Shown here: one piece after another, positions 1 to 5,271 of the stretch
Position numbering within the stretch: position 1 is the first letter of the stretch
Layout: each line of letters opens with the position of its first letter
From: Lachnospiraceae bacterium
Lineage (GTDB): Bacteria > Bacillota > Clostridia > Lachnospirales > Lachnospiraceae
Direction: 5' to 3'
Assembly: GCA_003542935.1 (NCBI GenBank)
Contig: DPJQ01000168.1
Span: 1 to 11,196, forward strand
Length of the DNA stretch: 11,196 nt
Position numbers and translations under genes: made by a program
The notes under the pieces: generated by a model
Database searches by the model: none
What the model saw: the letters and a program-made list of their open reading frames with translations, nothing else
Told to the model about the DNA's origin: nothing

Positions 1-56
1 GGTAAGGCAATGGTCTGCAACACCAGTATCCACCGGTTCAAATCCGGTCTGCGCCT
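1..56 (+). tRNA. tRNA-Cys (GCA), 5' end outside the window
   Basis: The window begins in the D-loop. The anticodon loop CTGCAAC carries GCA, which reads cysteine codons, with U33 in place. The anticodon stem is ATGGT/ACCAG, with an A-G mismatch at its outer pair. The T-arm is a perfect 5-bp stem around TTCAAAT (32-48). The 3' acceptor strand CTGCGCC (49-55) is followed by discriminator U at 56, the known identity base for cysteinyl-tRNA synthetase. CCA is not encoded (the next bases are TTGG). The 5' acceptor strand cannot be seen, so acceptor pairing is unverified. Confidence 0.93.
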
Positions 57-62
57 TTGGTC

Positions 63-92
63 AAGGAAAGTGATGATCACTTTCCTTTTTTT
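63..92 (+). terminator. Rho-independent terminator behind tRNA-Cys
   Basis: A perfect 11-bp stem (63-73 with 77-87) with a 3-nt loop is followed by a T-run to 92. It starts seven bases after the tRNA end and closes the tRNA transcript. Confidence 0.92.
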
Positions 93-191
93 ATGCCTTG
101 ATGCACATCTTGATATTTTTTGCGAATGCCTCAGAAGATTCATAACGGCGGGGCAGAAAATGTCATATCAAAGCATATCCTGTCAATCATT

Positions 192-245
192 TTCATAATT
201 CTTTCATAATTCTTCACACATAGTTCGCAGGCCGGATGCTATACT
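192..245 (+). promoter_or_regulatory. Candidate activated promoter with 11-nt tandem repeat
   Basis: TATACT at 240-245 is a plausible -10 element. The best-placed -35 (CACATA at 217-222, 17-bp spacing) is poor, and TTCACA at 213-218 would need a 21-bp spacer. Just upstream the unit TTCATAATTCT occurs twice exactly in tandem (192-202 and 203-213), followed by the related TTCACA. An 11-nt period of TTCATA-like units recalls Pho-box-type sites bound by OmpR/PhoB-family regulators. The promoter call is tentative; the repeat itself is directly visible. Confidence 0.35.
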
Positions 246-302
246 ATAGACAATTAATCGACGGCATGGAGGAACCGTTTTATAAGGGATGGTGAGTGAA
301 AC

Positions 303-731
303 GTGAAAAAAGTCTGGAATATGTATCAGATCCTTGACGAGAGGCTTTCTTATCAGAACAGGGGGTTGGAGTACAGGGACGCTTATCGGTTGATCGTATA
401 TATCAAGAGTGCCATGAGGGGGCGGCTAAAACCGAAAGAGATGGCGTCCGGCTCTCCTCTGTTTGGTTCTGAGAGCGCCGCATCGGAGTCTCTGTTGTAT
501 GGACTGGTGATGTCTTTGCGGTCAAACGGCGTCCGTGCGGTCGGTAAAAAGGAACCGGATGAGGCATGCCTGGATCGTCTGGTTATAGATGGCCAGGGAA
601 TTCAGGTGGGGTGGAACAGTATTGACGGTGTATATATTCTGGCAGAAACCAAAGAAGGCAATGCCCTGGTGGAGGAGATTGCCTGTCTTCTGGAAAATGA
701 GAATATCTGGTGGAACCAGTGTTCAGGATAA
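303..731 (+). CDS. Hypothetical protein, 142 aa
   Basis: I do not recognise this family. The GTG start at 303 follows a purine-rich stretch (AGGGATGGTGAG, 284-295) and an in-frame stop lies just upstream, so the only other likely start is ATG at 321. The product is soluble, with no signal peptide or membrane segment. Residues 1-40 look helical and carry many charged and tyrosine residues. A middle region (about 45-85) is rich in Ser, Gly and Leu. The end looks alpha/beta, with the strand-like segment IQVGWNSIDGVYILAET (100-116) and then a helix. It ends with WWNQCSG. The gene lies 26 nt before the thioesterase gene and probably shares its transcript. Its coding nature is supported by a ribosome binding site, codon use like its neighbours and tight spacing. 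No function is assigned. Confidence 0.72.
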   Translation: MKKVWNMYQILDERLSYQNRGLEYRDAYRLIVYIKSAMRGRLKPKEMASGSPLFGSESAASESLLYGLVMSLRSNGVRAVGKKEPDEACLDRLVIDGQGIQVGWNSIDGVYILAETKEGNALVEEIACLLENENIWWNQCSG

Positions 732-757
732 CCGAACTGCGGCAGGGGGAGGGAAAT

Positions 758-1228
758 ATGACGGCAAAAAGAGTGGATGATTCGGCGACAGAGCAGGTTT
801 ATATCATCCGGTCACAGCATATCAACAGCTACGGGCGGCTGTTTGGCGGTTACCTGATGCAGTGGATGGATGAGCTGGCAGCCATTGTCGGTAGACGGCA
901 CAGTGGCGGAGAAGTGACCACAGCGGCGGTGGACAACCTGAATTTCAAGTCCGGCGCATATATGGGTGATATGGTGGCACTGGTGGGAAAACTTGTGTAC
1001 GTAGGCCGCACATCCATGGAGGTGCGGGTCGATGCTTATGTGGAGGACAGAACGGGTACACGCAGAAGTATTAACCGCGCCTATATCGTAATGGTAGCGG
1101 TGAACCAGGAGGGGAATGCGATGGAAGTGCCACGGCTGGAAATCGCGACAGAGACGGAACGTGCCGAATGGGCAGGGGGAGAGAAGCGGTACAGGCTGAG
1201 GAAACAGCGGCGAATAGAGGGGTATTGA
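758..1228 (+). CDS. Hotdog-fold acyl-CoA thioesterase (YkhA/cytosolic acyl-CoA hydrolase type), 156 aa
   Basis: Predicted to hydrolyse acyl-CoA thioesters to free acid and CoA in the cytoplasm. The diagnostic stretch is at residues 23-42: N-S-Y-G-R-L-F-G-G, then W-M-D-E-L-A-A. Asn23 and Asp38 match the catalytic pair in this family. The following strands (TTAAVDNLNFKSGAYMGD, then VGRTSMEVRVDAYVED) fit the beta sheet of a single hotdog domain. About 150-170 residues is the usual length for single-domain members. The ATG at 758 is chosen because GGGGGAGGG lies nine bases upstream. An in-frame ATG at 710 would overlap the previous gene and has no good site. The C-terminal tail (about 140-156) is basic. 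It is co-directional with the unknown gene before it and ends at a hairpin. The acyl chain preference cannot be read from the sequence. Confidence 0.9.
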   Translation: MTAKRVDDSATEQVYIIRSQHINSYGRLFGGYLMQWMDELAAIVGRRHSGGEVTTAAVDNLNFKSGAYMGDMVALVGKLVYVGRTSMEVRVDAYVEDRTGTRRSINRAYIVMVAVNQEGNAMEVPRLEIATETERAEWAGGEKRYRLRKQRRIEGY

Positions 1229-1241
1229 AGGTGACAGGTGT

Positions 1242-1280
1242 GCTGCCGGTTCTTGCAGAGAGAACCGGCAGCTTTGTATT
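1242..1280 (+). terminator. Terminator hairpin between convergent genes
   Basis: A perfect 12-bp stem, GCTGCCGGTTCT (1242-1253) with its complement (1261-1272) and a 7-nt loop, begins 14 bases after the thioesterase stop. It is followed by TTTGTATT, a weak U-tract on the + strand. The other strand has no U-tract, so any action on the DUF3783 gene is less certain. Confidence 0.7.
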
Positions 1281-1304
1281 GCTCCGCACAATGTCGACGG
1301 CGGA

Positions 1305-1685
1305 TCAGGACTGTTTCTTTCGCATGCAGGCATCTTCGCGCTGCAGCTCCCCGTAAATCTGGTAGCTGTTCCATGCGGCGTTGTTGGGGGTCAGCACGGC
1401 TTTCAAGGGAATACGCAGATCATTTTTGCGAAGCGCCAGAAGGAAACGGTTCAGCAGCGCATCCGGAAAATAGCATAGGATCAACATCTCATCCGTCATG
1501 GAGGGCAACTGTTCGGGTATGGGCCCGGGCGTGATATCTTTTAACCCTGCCAGAACTCCGATGGGCTGTCCGTACAGATCTCGGGAAATTATTTTAGCGC
1601 GAATCTTCATGCCGAGAAGCAGCACTTTCAGTCTTTTTTTTCGCAGGGGATCGGTAATATTATAGATTAGAACCTGTGGTGTCAT
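1305..1685 (-). CDS. DUF3783 family protein, 126 aa
   Basis: A small soluble protein of unknown function that matches DUF3783, common in Clostridia. Family marks are the N-terminal strand QVLIYNITDPLRKKRLK (residues 4-20), a central block around VLAGL (44-48), the DEMLIL strand (65-70) and the C-terminal signature PLKAVLTPNNAAWN (93-106). The C-terminal tail is short and basic. The ATG at 1685 has AAGGAG seven bases upstream on the minus strand. It is transcribed toward the thioesterase gene and diverges from the sortase unit. No enzymatic motif is visible. The family call is from memory of its pattern, not from a search. Confidence 0.82.
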   Translation of the reverse strand: MTPQVLIYNITDPLRKKRLKVLLLGMKIRAKIISRDLYGQPIGVLAGLKDITPGPIPEQLPSMTDEMLILCYFPDALLNRFLLALRKNDLRIPLKAVLTPNNAAWNSYQIYGELQREDACMRKKQS

Positions 1686-1708
1686 GGGAACTCCTTGATA
1701 ATTTGCAG

Positions 1709-1737
1709 TTGATGATAATCGGTGATTTTGTTATTAT
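1709..1737 (+). promoter_or_regulatory. Candidate promoter for the sortase-sirtuin unit
   Basis: TTGATG (1709-1714) and TATTAT (1732-1737) are 17 bp apart in a very AT-rich divergent region. Several overlapping TATA-like hexamers (up to about 1750) make the exact -10 uncertain. The same stretch holds TATAAT on the minus strand (1738-1733), which may serve the DUF3783 gene, although no good -35 was found for it. Confidence 0.45.
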
Positions 1738-1800
1738 ATATTATGATATAACAGAACTCGCTCTTTTTTCAAGAGGAAACAAACAGGACAGGAGGCAGCC

Positions 1801-1980
1801 ATGGACAAAGAATACAAATATAATTACAACAAGCTGGAACAGTCGGATACTTTCTACGCGGATCAGGAGGAATATAAAAAGACACAGAAGGATTCCGAAC
1901 TGGCCGAGACATGGGCAGAGGATGCGCAGGACGATCTGGAGGACTGGATCGAGGGCCAGGGTATTCAGCTCCGCTATTGA
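1801..1980 (+). CDS. Small acidic protein, 59 aa, first gene of the sortase unit
   Basis: The frame starts at ATG 1801, with the strong site GGAGG (1791-1795) five bases upstream, and ends at TGA 1978-1980. It begins MDKEYKYNYNKLEQ and ends GQGIQLRY. It holds 17 Asp/Glu against 7 Lys/Arg, so it is strongly acidic. It has no Cys, no membrane segment and no signal peptide. Tyr and Gln are frequent, and it is probably helical from residue 20 to 52. The last bases overlap the proposed TTG start of the sortase, which points to translational coupling. The ribosome binding site and the position behind a promoter region support a real gene. I do not recognise the family. It could be a partner or regulator of the sortase, but that rests on position only. 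Confidence 0.75.
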   Translation: MDKEYKYNYNKLEQSDTFYADQEEYKKTQKDSELAETWAEDAQDDLEDWIEGQGIQLRY

Positions 1981-2825
1981 CAGAAAAGGAAACCAGGATA
2001 TTGGCCCAGAAAAGAAGACAAAAAAAAATAAAAAAAAGGCGGTATGGCATCTTTATATGGGGGTTGCTTTTGCTGGCGGCAGCAGCGGTGGCCGTATTTT
2101 CTTTTTATAAGATCGGAGCGGCTCTGACGGAATATCGGGCCGGAGAAAAAGTATATGAGGAGATGGAGGCGTATGTGACTCCGGAAGGAATCTCCTCCGC
2201 GGACGGCTCAAATGAGGGCTCAGGAGATTCTGTTGCCGGTTCCGGGGAAGACGGTCAGGACGCGGGGCCGGGGATTCAGGTGGATTTTGACAGCCTGAGG
2301 GAGATCAACCCTGATGTCATCGGCTGGCTCTACTATCCGTCGCTGGATATCAGTTATCCGATTCTGAAAGGTGAGGATAACGATTATTATCTGCATCATA
2401 CGATAGAAAAAGAAAAGAATTTTTCCGGTTCTATTTTTATGGAAACAAAAAATTCGTCATCATTTACCGACAGCCATACGATCATTTACGGCCACAATAT
2501 GAAAAACGGTACGATGTTTGGCAAGCTGAAACGCATACGTGACCTGAAGATGACGGAGGATGACCGTAAGTTCTGGATACTTACGCCGGAGAAAACGCAG
2601 CTCTGCCATATATTTTCCGCCCAGGAGGTTAAGACCGGCGGCGAGGCTTACACGCTGTTTACCGGTCCCTGTCAGGAGTTTGTGGACTGGGCAAAGCAGC
2701 TGTGCCGTTCATCCGTCGTAGATCCGGAGGGCATAACCTTTACGGAGACAGACAGGATCATTACCCTGTCCACCTGCACGAGCAATGACAAGAGCCGGTT
2801 TATCGTGCAGGGGCTATGCCAATAA
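1977..2825 (+). CDS. srtB: Class B sortase, membrane-anchored, about 282 aa
   Basis: A cysteine transpeptidase that cleaves a sorting signal and links the protein to the cell wall or a pilus. Numbered from the TTG at 1977, residues 2-22 are very basic. Residues 23-44 form one membrane helix (inside-to-outside by charge). A Ser/Gly/Asp-rich linker (about 72-100) leads to the catalytic domain. His173 (in YGHNM), Cys267 (in TLSTC) and Arg274 (in KSRF) form the catalytic triad. The fold and ending (TLSTCTSNDKSRFIVQG) are of class B type. The start is uncertain: TTG 1977 overlaps the upstream stop (TTGA), and TTG 2001 has AGGA in front. The first in-frame ATG, 1911, is unlikely because its extra 22 residues merely re-read the small gene and no ribosome site precedes it. 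No substrate gene with a sorting signal is in view. Confidence 0.92.
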   Translation: MTEKETRILAQKRRQKKIKKRRYGIFIWGLLLLAAAAVAVFSFYKIGAALTEYRAGEKVYEEMEAYVTPEGISSADGSNEGSGDSVAGSGEDGQDAGPGIQVDFDSLREINPDVIGWLYYPSLDISYPILKGEDNDYYLHHTIEKEKNFSGSIFMETKNSSSFTDSHTIIYGHNMKNGTMFGKLKRIRDLKMTEDDRKFWILTPEKTQLCHIFSAQEVKTGGEAYTLFTGPCQEFVDWAKQLCRSSVVDPEGITFTETDRIITLSTCTSNDKSRFIVQGLCQ

Positions 2826-2881
2826 GAGAAACCGACGCAGTAAAAGCTGCGGGAGTACATGAACAAACAGGGAGGCAGACG

Positions 2882-3604
2882 ATGACAGCAGTAGAACAAT
2901 TGCAGAAAATCATTGACGGACATGATAATATCGTGTTTTTCGGCGGCGCCGGGGTATCCACGGAGAGTGGGATACCGGATTTCCGCAGCGTGGACGGCCT
3001 GTACAACCAGAAATATGACTATCCGCCGGAGACGATCCTGAGCCATACCTTTTTTATGCGCAGACCCGGCGAGTTTTACCGGTTTTACCGGGACAAGATG
3101 CTGGTCCTGGATGCCGAGCCCAATGCGGCCCATAAAAAACTGGCGGAGCTTGAACAGGCGGGGAAACTGCGGGCCGTGGTGACGCAGAATATAGACGGCC
3201 TGCATCAGAAAGCGGGAAGCAAAGCGGTGTATGAGCTTCACGGTTCCGTATTGCGCAATTACTGCACCAAATGCGGCAAATTCTATGATGCGGAGTACAT
3301 GCTGCGCAGCGAGGGCGTACCCGCCTGTGAGTGCGGCGGAACCATCAAGCCGGACGTGGTACTCTATGAGGAAGGGCTGGATACGGATACTGTCAATAAA
3401 TCCGTAGCGGCTATCGCAGCCGCGCAGGTGCTGATTGTAGGCGGTACCTCCCTGGCGGTATATCCGGCTGCCGGTTTGATTGATTATTTTCACGGTGATA
3501 AGATTGTGTTGATCAACAAGGGGGCTACATCCAGGGACAGTCAGGCCGATCTGCTGATCAAAGAGCCCATTGGCCAGGTACTGGGGCAGATCGAGGTGCG
3601 CTAG
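2882..3604 (+). CDS. cobB: NAD-dependent protein deacylase, sirtuin family, 240 aa
   Basis: Removes acyl groups from lysines using NAD+, giving nicotinamide and O-acyl-ADP-ribose. The NAD site is GAGVSTESGIPDFR (residues 22-35). TQNIDGLH (101-108) binds NAD ribose, and His120 in ELHGS is the general base. Cys128 and Cys131 (CTKC) with Cys149 and Cys151 (CEC) should hold the structural zinc. GGTSLAVYPAA (187-197) closes the Rossmann fold. The length is typical of short bacterial sirtuins. ATG 2882 is preferred over ATG 2816 because GGAGG (2871-2875) lies six bases upstream, and the earlier start would overlap the sortase. The intergenic stretch holds a small 5-bp hairpin (2836-2851). It is probably cotranscribed with the sortase and DUF951. 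Substrates cannot be inferred. Confidence 0.95.
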   Translation: MTAVEQLQKIIDGHDNIVFFGGAGVSTESGIPDFRSVDGLYNQKYDYPPETILSHTFFMRRPGEFYRFYRDKMLVLDAEPNAAHKKLAELEQAGKLRAVVTQNIDGLHQKAGSKAVYELHGSVLRNYCTKCGKFYDAEYMLRSEGVPACECGGTIKPDVVLYEEGLDTDTVNKSVAAIAAAQVLIVGGTSLAVYPAAGLIDYFHGDKIVLINKGATSRDSQADLLIKEPIGQVLGQIEVR

Positions 3605-3616
3605 AGAGGAAGGCCT

Positions 3617-3802
3617 ATGGAATACGGAATCGGTGATATTGTAAAGTTAAAGAAGAAACACCCCTGCGGCAGCTTCGAGTGGGAAGTTCTCCGGACGGGG
3701 GCAGATTTCCGCCTGAAATGTGCGGGGTGCGGCCATCAGGTAATGGTTTCCCGCAGGCTGGTGGAGAAAAATACCCGGGGAATCCGCAGGCCGCAATCAT
3801 AG
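3617..3802 (+). CDS. DUF951 family protein, 61 aa
   Basis: A small protein of unknown function found in many Firmicutes. Visible marks are GDIVKLKKKHPCGSFEWEV (residues 6-24), then GADFRLKCAGCGHQVMVSR (28-46). Cys17, Cys35 and Cys38, with nearby His15 and His40, could bind a metal, and the overall look is a small beta-barrel with a zinc-ribbon-like knuckle; this is inference. The site GAGGAAGG (3606-3613) sits just before the ATG. It begins 12 bases after the sirtuin stop and is likely the last gene of that unit. DUF951 often sits near the ribosomal S6 operon or related genes, as here. Confidence 0.9.
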   Translation: MEYGIGDIVKLKKKHPCGSFEWEVLRTGADFRLKCAGCGHQVMVSRRLVEKNTRGIRRPQS

Positions 3803-3804
3803 AG

Positions 3805-3834
3805 AAAAGCAACCAAATTTTACCTTGCTTTTTT
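3805..3834 (+). terminator. Probable terminator of the sortase-DUF951 unit
   Basis: AAAAGCAA (3805-3812) pairs with TTGCTTTT (3825-3832) across a 12-nt loop, and T's continue to 3834. The stem is short and AT-rich, so efficiency may be modest. Its right arm also contains the -35 of the rpsF promoter. Confidence 0.5.
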
Positions 3835-3853
3835 CGGCACCCTGTGGTAGTAT
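3825..3853 (+). promoter_or_regulatory. Promoter of rpsF-ssb-rpsR
   Basis: TTGCTT (3825-3830) and TAGTAT (3848-3853) are 17 bp apart. This gives a leader of roughly 70 nt before rpsF. TATAAG at 3851-3856 is an alternative -10. The -35 lies within the right arm of the preceding terminator. Confidence 0.6.
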
Positions 3854-3877
3854 AAGTTTTCGTGAAATATAATTTTA

Positions 3878-3923
3878 TTCCTTGCTCCCCGCACGGCGCG
3901 AGGGGCCAGAGACCACAAGGAGG
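3878..3923 (+). promoter_or_regulatory. Possible S6:S18 autoregulatory leader of rpsF
   Basis: TCCTTG (3879-3884) can pair with CAAGGA (3916-3921), extended by one G-U pair. This encloses a GC-rich hairpin in which CCCC (3887-3890) pairs with GGGG (3902-3905), and GC 3891-3892 with GC 3898-3899. The outer stem covers the rpsF ribosome site AAGGAGG (3917-3923). Leaders of rpsF operons are known to bind the S6:S18 dimer in many bacteria. The pairing is visible. That this is the same motif is inference, and I could not confirm its conserved CCG element. Confidence 0.45.
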
Positions 3924-3931
3924 TAATGAGC

Positions 3932-4219
3932 ATGCGCAAATATGAGTTAGCTTTGGTTGTGAATGCGAAGCTGGAAGACGAAGCCCGCGATGCCGTTGTA
4001 GAAAAGGCAAAGGGGTATATCACCCGCTACAATGGAACCGTGACAGAGGTAGAAGAGTGGGGCAAGAAGAGGCTTGCTTACGAGATTCAGAAAATGTACG
4101 AAGGCTTCTATTATTTCATCCAGTTTGAAGCGGACGAGACATGTCCCGCAGAGCTGGAAAGGCACGTCCGCATCATGGACAATGTATTAAGATATCTCAT
4201 TGTTAAAAAAGAGGCTTGA
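3932..4219 (+). CDS. rpsF: 30S ribosomal protein S6, 95 aa
   Basis: Binds 16S rRNA of the small-subunit platform as a dimer with S18. The N-terminal strand MRKYELALVVN and the sequence AYEIQKMYEGFYYFIQFEAD (about 50-69) are typical S6 strands. The C-terminal helix-strand, ELERHVRIMDNVLRYLIVK, is also characteristic. Full family length. ATG 3932 is chosen over the in-frame ATG 3926 because the site AAGGAGG ends at 3923. That leaves 8 bases to 3932 but only 2 to 3926. First gene of the S6-SSB-S18 operon. Its site can be paired within the leader, which suggests feedback by S6:S18. Confidence 0.97.
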   Translation: MRKYELALVVNAKLEDEARDAVVEKAKGYITRYNGTVTEVEEWGKKRLAYEIQKMYEGFYYFIQFEADETCPAELERHVRIMDNVLRYLIVKKEA

Positions 4220-4298
4220 CCATATAACAGGAACCCATTAAAGGTTTGTGTCGGAACTGTAGATGAGTTTAGCGCCGCAGGCGCAACAGGAGGTAGAG

Positions 4299-4766
4299 AT
4301 GAACAAAGTTATTTTAATGGGGCGTTTGACAAGGGATCCTGATATCCGTTATTCCACAGGCGATTCGGCGACTGCCGTGGCCAGATATACACTGGCGGTG
4401 GACAGGCGTTTCCGCAGGGAGGGCAGTGATCAGACCGCGGATTTCATCGGCTGTGTGGCTTTTGGAAGAAGTGCGGAGTTTGCAGAGAAATATCTGCACC
4501 AGGGGATCAAAATCGTAGTGACCGGCCGGATTCAGACCGGGAGCTATACGAACCGTGACGGACAGAAGGTCTACACTACAGACGTAGTGGTGGAGGATCA
4601 GGAGTTTGCGGAGAGCAAGAGCGTCAGCGACGGCAACCGTGCCAGTTATGGCGGCGGTTCCTATCAGCAGTCGGCTCCGGCTCCGTCTGATCCGCCTAAG
4701 ATGACCAGCGCGGACGGCTTTATGAATATCCCGGACGGGATTGAGGAAGAACTGCCGTTCAATTAA
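4299..4766 (+). CDS. ssb: Single-stranded DNA-binding protein, 155 aa
   Basis: Coats single-stranded DNA as a tetramer during replication and repair and recruits partners through its tail. The OB fold covers residues 1-106: MNKVILMGRLTRDPDIRY, then FIGCVAFGRSAEFAEKYLHQG, then GRIQTGSY and VVVEDQEF. A Gly/Ser/Gln/Pro-rich linker (107-147) follows. The acidic tip EEELPFN (149-155) matches the partner-binding tail, although one Asn follows the usual final Phe. The start at 4299 has AGGAGG (4288-4293) five bases upstream, so the in-frame ATG at 4263 is not favoured. The 79-nt gap after rpsF contains a small hairpin, GCGCC-GCA-GGCGC (4272-4284), just before the ribosome site. Confidence 0.97.
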   Translation: MNKVILMGRLTRDPDIRYSTGDSATAVARYTLAVDRRFRREGSDQTADFIGCVAFGRSAEFAEKYLHQGIKIVVTGRIQTGSYTNRDGQKVYTTDVVVEDQEFAESKSVSDGNRASYGGGSYQQSAPAPSDPPKMTSADGFMNIPDGIEEELPFN

Positions 4767-4790
4767 TGAAATAATATGGAGGTTAAAGCA

Positions 4791-5054
4791 ATGGCTTACA
4801 ATAAAAGTGACAGACCCGATTCTCCGATGAAGAGAAGAGGCGGGCATAGAAGAAAAAAAGTATGTGTATTTTGCGGCAAAGAAAATAATGAGATCAGCTA
4901 CAAGGATGTCAATAAGCTGAAAAGATATGTGTCCGAGAGAGGAAAAATCCTTCCCCGCCGGATCACAGGCAACTGCGCCAAACATCAGCGTGCTCTGACC
5001 GTGGAGATCAAAAAGGCAAGGCATATCGCCATTATGCCCTATGTGGCAGACTAA
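4791..5054 (+). CDS. rpsR: 30S ribosomal protein S18, 87 aa
   Basis: Partner of S6 on the small-subunit platform. The core KDVNKLKRYVSERGKILPRRITGNCAKHQR (residues 38-67) is diagnostic; it is given here only as the family hallmark, with YVSERGKILPRR its best-known part. Cys25, Cys28, Cys62 and His65 form the zinc-binding set of the C+ type of S18. The N-terminus is basic (MKRRGGHRRKK). ATG 4791 has GGAGG (4778-4782) eight bases upstream; the in-frame ATG 4776 precedes that site and is rejected. Last gene of the operon, 24 bases after ssb, closed by two terminators. Confidence 0.97.
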   Translation: MAYNKSDRPDSPMKRRGGHRRKKVCVFCGKENNEISYKDVNKLKRYVSERGKILPRRITGNCAKHQRALTVEIKKARHIAIMPYVAD

Positions 5055-5106
5055 AGAGGCCGACGGTGGCTTTTTAAACACGGTATTCTAAAAAATCAAA
5101 ACAGCG

Positions 5107-5140
5107 AAAGGCATACTGCAACGATGCGGTATGCCTTTTT
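5107..5140 (+). terminator. First terminator behind rpsR
   Basis: AAAGGCATAC (5107-5116) pairs with GTATGCCTTT (5129-5138). Four more inner pairs (5117-5120 with 5125-5128, one G-U) leave the 4-nt loop ACGA. T's run 5136-5140. Confidence 0.9.
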
Positions 5141-5180
5141 GTAACAGTTCAGCCGGAGGCTGAACTGTTACGCCTTTTTT
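5141..5180 (+). terminator. Second terminator behind rpsR
   Basis: A perfect 14-bp stem (5141-5154 with 5158-5171) with loop GGA is followed by GCC and six T's (5175-5180). It begins directly where the first terminator ends. Its arms resemble the palindrome at 10288-10314. Confidence 0.88.
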
Positions 5181-5210
5181 CGCCTGAACGGGTTTTCTAT
5201 GCGTAAAAAT

Positions 5211-5239
5211 TTGCGTATACTGCGAAAAAATGATATAAT
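5211..5239 (+). promoter_or_regulatory. Strong promoter of gdpP-rplI-dnaB
   Basis: TTGCGT (5211-5216), a 17-bp spacer and a perfect TATAAT (5234-5239). A TG dinucleotide one base upstream of the -10 (5231-5232) gives an extended -10. The leader to the proposed gdpP start is about 25 nt. Confidence 0.85.
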
Positions 5240-5271
5240 AGTATTTATTCTATGTGTCAGGCGGTAAAGCT

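Noticed and set aside
1676..2110. 144-aa open frame on the + strand across the small acidic gene
   Set aside because: It is out of frame with the small gene, which has the strong ribosome site, and its sequence is Arg/Thr-rich read-through without family features.
2672..3493. 273-aa open frame on the minus strand opposite the sirtuin
   Set aside because: The sirtuin on the + strand has all its motifs; this frame is an antisense shadow without a ribosome site or known motif.
4314..5081. 255-aa minus-strand frame opposite ssb and rpsR
   Set aside because: Both + strand genes are certain; the frame is a shadow.
5181..5271. c-di-AMP riboswitch (ydaO type) before gdpP
   Set aside because: The promoter leaves only about 25 nt of leader, too short for such a fold.
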